Source: Helicobacter pylori NQ4053 (lineage in GTDB: Bacteria > Campylobacterota > Campylobacteria > Campylobacterales > Helicobacteraceae). Taken from it: 64,000 nt of DNA. A program made the translations under genes and the position numbers. Location of the stretch: contig NZ_AKNV01000004.1 in the NCBI RefSeq assembly GCF_000274605.1, forward strand, positions 186,001 to 250,000. The letters are read 5' to 3'. Shown piece by piece: positions 58,086 to 64,000 of the stretch (the first letter of the stretch is position 1; each line of letters opens with the position of its first letter). A model generated the notes under the pieces. That model saw only the letters and a program-made list of their open reading frames with translations, searched no databases and was not told the origin of the DNA.

Positions 58086-58480
58086 ATGGGGTTAGGACAC
58101 TAATAAGTTTAGGGATTTTTTTAAGCGTTTTGAATGGCGATGATCTGAAGTTGTATTCAAAACCTTTGGTCTATTCGGCTGGAAGTGGGATGATTGGGAT
58201 TGATATTGACAAACGGACATTTTATAAGCGAGCGTTCGCTTTTACGATGAAATCGTTGTTCGGTGAAAACTTGCTTCTGTTTGTCAAATTAAAGCATTCT
58301 GCGTTGACGAGCAAACACATGAAAGGGCCTTTAGAAAACCGCCATCATCATTCTTTCACTAAAAATTATGAAAAAGCGGTTAATGGTTGTCAAAAGTATT
58401 TCCATATCAAATTGCCTGAAGGCGCTCCTAGCAACTTCAAATCAGGTTCATACATGGCCACTATGGTGGTGCGTTTTTAA
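58086..58480 (+). pseudogene. Secreted protein of unknown function, frameshifted at its start
   Basis: The frame at 58130-58480 encodes DDLKLYSKPLVYSAGSGMIG through to SYMATMVVRF. Upstream of it the same frame reads a signal-peptide-like GVRTLISLGIFLSVLNG with no start codon. An ATG at 58086, preceded by AAGGAAAG, sits one base out of phase, in ATGGGGTT. With G5 in place of G4 (58088-58091) it would read MGVRTLISLGIFLSVLNGDD. So a one-base loss in a G tract blocks expression. I do not recognise the family. Confidence 0.65.
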
Positions 58481-58879
58481 AGCGTTATTTGGGGTATTCT
58501 TTAATACCCTTATCATCTTTTAAAATATCATCTTTCAAAAGCACAAATTTATTTTTTAGCCCTTTTTTAAATCTTCTTAAAACTCTTTTTGTTGTATTGA
58601 TTGAGCAAAGTATTTTTAAAATACGGATAAAATTCATAAAAAACTTAAAAATAAAAAGGCTCTGTTTTCATCAAAATGGGTTACTAAAACTTTTTATGGT
58701 GGGTTATAGCGTATTTTTGGCTTTAATTGTTTCTTTTTAGGATTAGTTTAGGTTTAAAAAGCATCACTCTCTTTCCTCTTATCATTTGGCGCTAAAAGCG
58801 ACTCAATTAGCCCATTCCTTGATGATTAATTTCTTTGTAACCATCTAATCTGCCCTAAAGTTGAAGCAAAACAAACCCC
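58481..58879. other. 399-base gap with no convincing gene
   Basis: The stretch is AT-rich. One 83-codon frame (58489-58740) exists but has no ribosome binding site, no conserved motif and a composition that follows base content. I see no tRNA, no strong terminator and no repeat here. Confidence 0.5.
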
Positions 58880-59893
58880 CTACAAAAACGCTTCTAACTT
58901 ATAAGCTTTTTTATGCTCTTGTTTCAAATCCATGTAAGCGTTTAAAAGCATGTATTCTTCAAAGGATAAAACCGCTAGATGCTCCTTAGCGAGATCGTTC
59001 ATTTCTAATTCTAACAACACGAATAGAAAGGCTTTTTGCGCCTTATCGTCTTCTTGGCTTAAAATCTCAAAAAATTGGAACCATTGATCAGGGACAAGAA
59101 ATTTTTGCGCTTTTTGCGCGAGCTGTAAATAATCGTTCTTGTCATAACCCACCCTTTTGCAAAGCTCTGAAATCTTTAAAGTGTCCGTGTTTAAAGATTT
59201 TTCAAAAAAGGCTTTTAAAAAAGATTTCACGCACTCTTTATCCAAGTTATCTTGCATCGCATTCAAAGCCTTCAAAACCTCTTTTTTGCTGCCTTTTTGG
59301 GCAATTTCTATAAAAGCGTAGCGGCGTAATTCCAAAGGGATTTGCGCGTTTGTTAAAACTTCAAAGGCGTTTTTCAAATCGTTATGGATGAAAGCCTTCA
59401 AGCGTTTAGAAAAATAAGCATGCTCATAGGCCAGAGAGTGCTTAGCGTGATCTTTAGGCTCAAGAGTGTTATTTTCTATATTGTGGTAATGCTTAAAAAG
59501 GTTATCCACTTTTTCGCACCCGCTATTTGGCGTGTTTAAATCAGCCTTTAAATCATAGCGGGCTAAAATTTGAGAGAGGTTTTTAGCGAGATCGCTTTTA
59601 AATTTCGTTTTTAAAAAAGTCTTTTGAGTGTCTTGGGATAGGATTTGTTTGAGCAATTTGTCAAAATCCCTTTTTTCGTGGTATAAGCGGATTTTGTGGC
59701 TGAGATTGTGTTTGAATAAAAAAACCCATGAAAAAAAAGCGAACATGCCTAAAACGCCCATAAGCCATACCGCAATGGGAAGATTAAAGCTGTAACTCCC
59801 TAAATTGAAGGCGTAAGCTTGTGGATCAATACTATAAACAAACACGCCAAAACCCACAATGAACAAAAATGTAAAGATAATGTAAAAACGCAT
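58880..59893 (-). CDS. Inner-membrane protein with two N-terminal helices
   Basis: The 337-residue protein starts with two transmembrane segments (IIFTFLFIVGFGVFVYS and LPIAVWLMGVLGMFAFFSWVFLF) of the kind seen in LapA-like (DUF1049) proteins, followed by a charged, helical cytoplasmic region rich in Lys, Leu and Ala that may form helical repeats. No enzyme motif is visible. It lies nine bases downstream of rlmH on the same strand, in the order seen in other H. pylori genomes. Function is unknown. Confidence 0.7.
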   Translation of the reverse strand: MRFYIIFTFLFIVGFGVFVYSIDPQAYAFNLGSYSFNLPIAVWLMGVLGMFAFFSWVFLFKHNLSHKIRLYHEKRDFDKLLKQILSQDTQKTFLKTKFKSDLAKNLSQILARYDLKADLNTPNSGCEKVDNLFKHYHNIENNTLEPKDHAKHSLAYEHAYFSKRLKAFIHNDLKNAFEVLTNAQIPLELRRYAFIEIAQKGSKKEVLKALNAMQDNLDKECVKSFLKAFFEKSLNTDTLKISELCKRVGYDKNDYLQLAQKAQKFLVPDQWFQFFEILSQEDDKAQKAFLFVLLELEMNDLAKEHLAVLSFEEYMLLNAYMDLKQEHKKAYKLEAFL

Positions 59894-59902
59894 GCACGCC
59901 TC

Positions 59903-60355
59903 CTATTTATGGTATGGATGCTTAAAAATAATGCTTAAAGCCCTATAGATTTGCTCGCATAAGACAATTTTAGCCACTTCATGGCTAAAAGTCATCTCGC
60001 TCAAACTCCAAGCTTGACAATCTTTTAAAAAATTTTCTTCAAACCCATACGCTCCAGCGATAAAAAAATTAATATTAAGATGATTTTCTAACATTTTACT
60101 AAACGCAAAGCTATCGCCCCTTTGAGCTTTAGGGTGTAAAGCAATATTTTTTGCCTTAGGGTTTAAATACGGCTCAAAGGCTAGAGAGTAGCTTTTTTGA
60201 GCGAGTTCTTTAGAAACTTTTTGAGCGTTGGCGGTATTTTTAGGGAACAAATCCACTAATTCCAACTCGCAATCAAACTGCCTGCATTGCTTTTGATAGA
60301 TTTTCACTAACTCTAGGGGCGAACTTTTAGCGATAGAATACACCACGCAACGCAT
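59903..60355 (-). CDS. rlmH: 23S rRNA pseudouridine-1915 N3-methyltransferase RlmH
   Basis: The 150-residue protein is a SPOUT methyltransferase. It has the family's knot region FFIAGAYGFEENFLKDCQAWSLSEMTFSHEVAKIVLCEQIYRALSI and the C-terminal HPYHK. I start at the ATG at 60355 rather than the preceding TTG. It methylates pseudouridine 1915 of helix 69 of 23S rRNA. accD is 13 bases upstream on the same strand. Confidence 0.9.
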   Translation of the reverse strand: MRCVVYSIAKSSPLELVKIYQKQCRQFDCELELVDLFPKNTANAQKVSKELAQKSYSLAFEPYLNPKAKNIALHPKAQRGDSFAFSKMLENHLNINFFIAGAYGFEENFLKDCQAWSLSEMTFSHEVAKIVLCEQIYRALSIIFKHPYHK

Positions 60356-60368
60356 CAATGTTAAAACT

Positions 60369-61238
60369 TTAAAAAATCTTTGAAGTCTTATGCGTCATCA
60401 TAGCGATGAGATCGCTCAAAGTTTTTTTCAAATCCTTCCTATGCACAATCATATCAATCAAGCCATGCTCTAATAAAAATTCCGCCGTTTGAAAGCCCTC
60501 AGGCAAATCCGCCCCTATGGTTTGTTTAATCACCCTAGGCCCTGCAAAACCTATCATCGCCCCAGGCTCTGCGATAATGAGATCCCCTAAAAACGCAAAA
60601 GACGCGCTAACGCCCCCATAAGTGGGATCGCTTAAGAGCGAAATGAAAGGGAGTCTGGCCTCACTCAATCGGTTCAAAGCCGCACTCGTTTTAGCCATTT
60701 GCATGAGCGAATAAGTGGATTCTTGCATCCTAGCCCCCCCACTCGCTGAAACAATCAATAACGCTTCTCTTTTAGCGACCGCGCGATTGATCGCTCTTAC
60801 GATCTTTTCGCCCTCCACAGAGCCTAAACTCCCCCCCATAAAGCTGAAATCAAACACCACGATCTGCAAAGGCATGCGGTTGATTTTAGCCTCACCGCTG
60901 ATCACGGAGCTTGGGCGGTTAGTCCTTTTTTCGTATTTTTTAATGCGTTGTTTATAACTCTCTTTATCCACGAAATTTAAAGGATCATTAGGCCGTAAGT
61001 GCTTGTCAAACTCTTCAAAACTCCCCACATCGCATAAAAATTCAATCCTTTCAGTCGCATTCATGCGGAAATGGTAATGGCATTTCAAACACACGCTGTA
61101 TTTACCAAACACTTCTTTATGATACATTAACGCATAACATTTAGGGCATTTCACCCAATGGCTTGGCTGTTCTTCCTTACTTGGTGCTGTCCGCAATTTA
61201 TTGATCTTAAAATTTTTAAAGAAATCTGCAAATCCCAT
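60369..61238 (-). CDS. accD: Acetyl-CoA carboxylase carboxyltransferase subunit beta
   Basis: The 289-residue protein has the zinc ribbon Cys31, Cys34, Cys50, Cys53 and the crotonase-like carboxyltransferase domain with SASGGARMQEST and DPTYGGVSASFAFLGD. With AccA it transfers the carboxyl group from biotin to acetyl-CoA in fatty acid synthesis. AAGGAAAAAC precedes the ATG. It is divergent from recO. Confidence 0.96.
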   Translation of the reverse strand: MGFADFFKNFKINKLRTAPSKEEQPSHWVKCPKCYALMYHKEVFGKYSVCLKCHYHFRMNATERIEFLCDVGSFEEFDKHLRPNDPLNFVDKESYKQRIKKYEKRTNRPSSVISGEAKINRMPLQIVVFDFSFMGGSLGSVEGEKIVRAINRAVAKREALLIVSASGGARMQESTYSLMQMAKTSAALNRLSEARLPFISLLSDPTYGGVSASFAFLGDLIIAEPGAMIGFAGPRVIKQTIGADLPEGFQTAEFLLEHGLIDMIVHRKDLKKTLSDLIAMMTHKTSKIF

Positions 61239-61319
61239 GTTTTTCCTTAATTTTGCAGTTTTATTAGGATTGTATCCAAGTTTTGCTTATAATAAAACAA
61301 AATTAGTTTAAGAGTAGCG

Positions 61320-61934
61320 ATGCAAGGGTTTCTTTTACAAACACAAAGCATAAGAGATGAAGATTTGATTGTGCGCGTTTTAACCAAAAACCAGCTCAAA
61401 ACCCTCTATCGTTTCTATGGCAAACGCCACAGCGTGCTGAATGTGGGGCGTAAAATTGATTTTGAAGAAGAAAACGATGATAAGTTTTTACCCAAATTAA
61501 GGAATATTTTGCATTTAGGCTATATTTGGGAAAGAGAAATGGAGCGCTTGTTTTTCTGGCAACGCTTTTGCACTCTTTTGTTCAAACATTTAGAGGGCGT
61601 GCATTCTTTGGATAGCATCTATTTTGACACTTTAGATGATGGGGCTAGCAAACTCTCCAAGCAGCACCCCTTAAGAGTGATTTTAGAAATGTATGCAACG
61701 CTTTTGAATTTTGAAGGGCGCTTGCAAAGTTATCATTCTTGTTTTTTATGCGATAAAAAATTAGAAAATTCTGTCGCTTTAGCGCAAGGGTTTATTTTAG
61801 CGCACCCCTCTTGTTTGAAAGCTAAAAGCCTGGATTTAGAAAAAATCCAAGCTTTTTTTCACACTCAAAGCACGATTGATTTAGAATTAGAAGAAGTGGA
61901 AGAATTATGGCGCACGCTGAATTTAGGGTTTTGA
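61320..61934 (+). CDS. recO: DNA repair protein RecO
   Basis: The 204-residue protein begins MQGFLLQTQSIRDEDLIVRVLTKN, the OB-fold start of the RecO family, and has the Cys pair SCFLCDKK and HPSC of the C-terminal zinc-like region. It works with RecR (36306-36887) to load RecA. A TATAAT lies about 28 bases before the ATG. Confidence 0.9.
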   Translation: MQGFLLQTQSIRDEDLIVRVLTKNQLKTLYRFYGKRHSVLNVGRKIDFEEENDDKFLPKLRNILHLGYIWEREMERLFFWQRFCTLLFKHLEGVHSLDSIYFDTLDDGASKLSKQHPLRVILEMYATLLNFEGRLQSYHSCFLCDKKLENSVALAQGFILAHPSCLKAKSLDLEKIQAFFHTQSTIDLELEEVEELWRTLNLGF

Positions 61935-61944
61935 AAGGTTAAAA

Positions 61945-62601
61945 ATGAAATTTAAATTTTTGAATATGGATAATGAGAGCGGTTTTATTTTGATTGAAAA
62001 AGAATTGAAACGATTGAAAATCACCGCTCAAGTCAAAGAAGATTGCATTGAATTAAAAGGCGATAATATCAAACAAGCGAAAGTTTATCTTCAAACGCTT
62101 TTTAACTCCAATATCGTGGAATTAGACGATCATCAAAAAAGTGCAAACGCTTTAATAGAGCGCTTGAAATCTTTAAATTTAAAAATTGCGGTGGCTGAAA
62201 GCTGCTCTGGGGGGTTATTATCGCATGCATTCACTTCCATTAGCGGGGCTTCAGCGGTTTTTATGGGGGGTGTTGTGTGTTATAGTGAAGAGGTTAAGCG
62301 TGAATTATTGAAAGTCAATGCCACGACTTTAAAAGTCTTTGGGGTTTATAGCGAAGAATGCGTGAAAGAAATGCTACTAGGCGTGTTTTTAAATTTTAAA
62401 GTGGATTTAGCGCTAGCGATCAGTGGGGTGGCTGGCCCTAATGGGGGGAACAAGGCTAATCCTGTAGGCACGATTTACATTGGTGCACAAAAGTTAGGAT
62501 CTCAAGCTTTCATTGATCGCTGTTTTTTTGAAGGCAATAGAGAAAGCATTCAAAATAAAAGCGTAGAGCATGCCTTAAACATGCTCGCTAGAATGCTATA
62601 A
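61945..62601 (+). CDS. CinA/PncC C-terminal domain protein
   Basis: The C-terminal 150 residues match the nicotinamide-nucleotide amidase (PncC/CinA-C) domain: VAESCSGGLLSHAFTSISGASAVFMGGVVCYSEEVKRELL and SGVAGPNGG. The first 70 residues are an added N-terminal segment not typical of stand-alone PncC. The enzyme would recycle NMN to nicotinate mononucleotide. It follows recO after ten bases. Confidence 0.85.
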   Translation: MKFKFLNMDNESGFILIEKELKRLKITAQVKEDCIELKGDNIKQAKVYLQTLFNSNIVELDDHQKSANALIERLKSLNLKIAVAESCSGGLLSHAFTSISGASAVFMGGVVCYSEEVKRELLKVNATTLKVFGVYSEECVKEMLLGVFLNFKVDLALAISGVAGPNGGNKANPVGTIYIGAQKLGSQAFIDRCFFEGNRESIQNKSVEHALNMLARML

Positions 62602-62603
62602 AA

Positions 62604-63170
62604 CTACCTTAAAGCGCAAACGCTACCAAATTCTTTTTGAGCGACCTTAGCGATGTAAGCGATTTCATTATCGTTAAGGTTTTCAACGCTCGCTTTTAAA
62701 TACCTTTTGATTTGCTCAATCTGGCAACCCACTAGCTTGATTTTCACCACAGCTATCTCCGATTTTAAATTCGTGTAGGTGTAGGCTACTTGGATCTTAG
62801 TCGCTAGGTAGTTATAGATAGCGTAGCTGATATTCGTAGCCGTTTGCTCGGACTCGTGGAATTGCTCCATGAAGCGTTTTTTATACTTCAACATGATTTC
62901 ATGAAAAACCACGATCAAGCTCAATTTAGCGTTTAAAGTCGCTTGCTCAATCCCTAAATATTTATTATTAACAGGGATATACGCCACGCCCATTTCTTCG
63001 TAGGGGACTTTAGGGTCTTCAAAAACCCAAGCAGGAGCATCAGACAATTCTGATTTCATGCCCTTTAAATCAGAGACTAAAATCCCATCATCTCTTAAAA
63101 GACTCTTAGCGCTTAATGAAACGCTTGAAAACACCCCTAAAAGAGCGATTAAAACCATTCTTTTAAACAA
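62604..63170 (-). CDS. Exported LPP20-like protein
   Basis: The 188-residue protein has a signal peptide (MFKRMVLIALLGVFSSVSLSA) and an LPP20-like domain with PAWVFEDPKVPYEEMGVAYIP and YLGIEQATLNAKLSLIVVF. Related proteins are periplasmic or outer-membrane-associated; the function is unknown. It converges on the CinA-like gene with a two-base gap. Confidence 0.75.
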   Translation of the reverse strand: MFKRMVLIALLGVFSSVSLSAKSLLRDDGILVSDLKGMKSELSDAPAWVFEDPKVPYEEMGVAYIPVNNKYLGIEQATLNAKLSLIVVFHEIMLKYKKRFMEQFHESEQTATNISYAIYNYLATKIQVAYTYTNLKSEIAVVKIKLVGCQIEQIKRYLKASVENLNDNEIAYIAKVAQKEFGSVCALR

Positions 63171-63234
63171 AATACCACTCCTTAAACTTTAATTTAGGTT
63201 TGATTATAGTTAAAAAGTTTTTGATTTTGTTTAA

Positions 63235-63867
63235 TCACAACCAAGTAATTGCATCAACTTTTGATTTTCTTGATTTTTGGCTCGCTTCTGCCACCCTCTT
63301 ACCCAAAGCGATCAAGCATGCGATTTTAGGCTTATTGATACGCTCTTCTAAAACTTCGCCCACTTTTAAAGGATCAAAACCTCCAATAATGCAACTATCC
63401 AATCCCATTAAGCTCACGCCCATGCAAATTTGCCCCACAGCGATATAGCATTGCTCTAAAATATAGCTTTCTAATCTTTGCATGCTGTGGTTGAATCTCA
63501 CGCCAAGCATTTGAGCAAAAGAGGGGATCACTCTGACTTTATAAGACTCCGGGTAAAGGTTTTGCATGTAGTGGCCGTGTGGTAACAACTCGCTGGGTTT
63601 TAAAGAGCATACCACCATTAACGCTGAAGCGCTTTTAATCATTTCTTCATTAAAATAGCTGTGCGCTGCAATTTGTTTTTTTAAATCCTTATTAGTAACC
63701 ATCACAAAATGCCATGGCTGCGTGTTGTAAGAGCTTGGCGATAGCCTGGCGATTTCAGCGATTTCTTCTAATTCTGTGCTAGAAAACTCATAATGGCTAT
63801 CAAACATCTTGCAAGAATGGCGTTCGTTCAGTAATTGTCTTCTTTTTTCTTGATCCAAAAATTTCAT
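63235..63867 (-). CDS. rdxA: Oxygen-insensitive NADPH nitroreductase RdxA
   Basis: RdxA is the FMN nitroreductase that reduces metronidazole to its active form; loss-of-function mutations give resistance. The full 210 codons are open from [20 protein letters not shown] to TWL. Residues expected for FMN binding, such as RHSCKMFD at the start and the [12 protein letters not shown] motif, are present. No truncation is seen, so a susceptible phenotype is possible but missense changes cannot be judged here. The ATG overlaps the lgt stop. Confidence 0.97.
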   Translation of the reverse strand: MKFLDQEKRRQLLNERHSCKMFDSHYEFSSTELEEIAEIARLSPSSYNTQPWHFVMVTNKDLKKQIAAHSYFNEEMIKSASALMVVCSLKPSELLPHGHYMQNLYPESYKVRVIPSFAQMLGVRFNHSMQRLESYILEQCYIAVGQICMGVSLMGLDSCIIGGFDPLKVGEVLEERINKPKIACLIALGKRVAEASQKSRKSKVDAITWL

Positions 63868-64000
63868 GGATTTTCCTTTATTTTTTTAGAATTTTTTGTA
63901 GCATACAATAAAATCCCTAATGAAACAATTACCATAAATAAGCTTAAAATCTGCCCCATGCTCAAATTTAAAAAATAAACCCCCATTTGGCTATCCGGCT
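63864..64000 (-). CDS. lgt: Prolipoprotein diacylglyceryl transferase (C-terminal part)
   Basis: The right edge holds the last 45 codons: [20 protein letters not shown] followed by [20 protein letters not shown] and a TGA that overlaps the rdxA ATG by four bases. The SMGQILSL sequence is the last-helix motif of Lgt, the inner-membrane enzyme that adds diacylglycerol to lipoproteins. Confidence 0.85.
   Translation of the reverse strand, partial: PDSQMGVYFLNLSMGQILSLFMVIVSLGILLYATKNSKKIKENP

Noticed and set aside
58489..58740. 83-codon plus-strand frame after the frameshifted secreted-protein gene
   Set aside because: No ribosome binding site, no recognisable motif, and composition expected from AT-rich DNA.
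1..64000. CRISPR array, insertion sequence or prophage
   Set aside because: I saw no regularly spaced short repeats, no transposase frame and no phage structural genes. The direct repeats at 16 kb are diverged, few and unevenly spaced.

Overview
The window is chromosomal DNA of Helicobacter pylori. The evidence is the Hop/Hof/Hom outer-membrane proteins (AlpA, AlpB, HofG, HopK, a HomA/HomB protein), a VacA-like autotransporter of about 2,500 residues, RdxA, FrpB-type TonB receptors, low GC with many homopolymer runs, and a gene order matching the HP0900-HP0955 segment of the species. Gene names come from recognising protein sequences, not from a database search.

Layout. 1-3.6 kb (minus strand): end of hypB, a 42-residue membrane protein, a cupin, then ackA and pta, both broken by frameshifts. 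3.7-8.2 kb (plus): flagellar hook genes fliK-flgD-flgE2 behind a sigma-54 promoter. 8.2-12.0 kb (plus): a restriction-modification pair and a UvrD/Rep helicase. 12.0-12.8 kb: an intergenic region that holds, on the minus strand, two homologous loci for hydrophobic peptides of 18-19 residues. Their ribosome-binding sites sit in hairpins and an antisense promoter overlaps the end of each gene, as in a type I toxin-antitoxin module; a T13 tract follows. 12.8-21.2 kb: alpA-alpB, a repeat-rich gap with a gene remnant, hofG, and frpB2 with a frameshifted 3' end. 21.4-27.1 kb: a YrdC/Sua5-like gene, carB, a BI-1 membrane protein, gapA. 27.1-35.9 kb: vlpC with a perfect 345-bp internal duplication, then a frameshifted hopK.

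35.9-43.8 kb is a housekeeping block: tautomerase, recR, truD, htpX, folE, ispA, surE, a lipoprotein, queD, queE and an acetyltransferase. FolE, QueD and QueE are consecutive enzymes of the deazaguanine (queuosine precursor) pathway. 44.0-49.7 kb is a variable region: a HomA/HomB protein with a metzincin-like zinc motif, a frameshifted proP, and a decayed GmrSD-like (DUF262-DUF1524) gene with at least five lesions plus a stray fragment of a related gene. 49.7-55.4 kb (minus) is an alanine utilisation operon: ridA, dadA, dagA, alr and an amino-acid ABC transporter whose binding-protein gene carries a nonsense codon. 55.7-56.2 kb has four tRNA genes (Gly, Leu, Cys, Ser). 56.3-64 kb: an NhaC antiporter, a frameshifted secreted-protein gene, a membrane protein, rlmH, accD, recO, a CinA/PncC protein, an LPP20-like protein, an intact rdxA and the end of lgt.

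Two themes stand out. The first is the twin small-peptide locus upstream of alpA. The second is the number of disrupted genes (ackA, pta, frpB2, hopK, proP, the DUF262 gene, yckK and the gene at 58.1 kb), mostly by small indels in short repeats or homopolymers. These may be real decay or phase variation, or sequencing errors; the nonsense codons in yckK and the DUF262 gene cannot be homopolymer errors.
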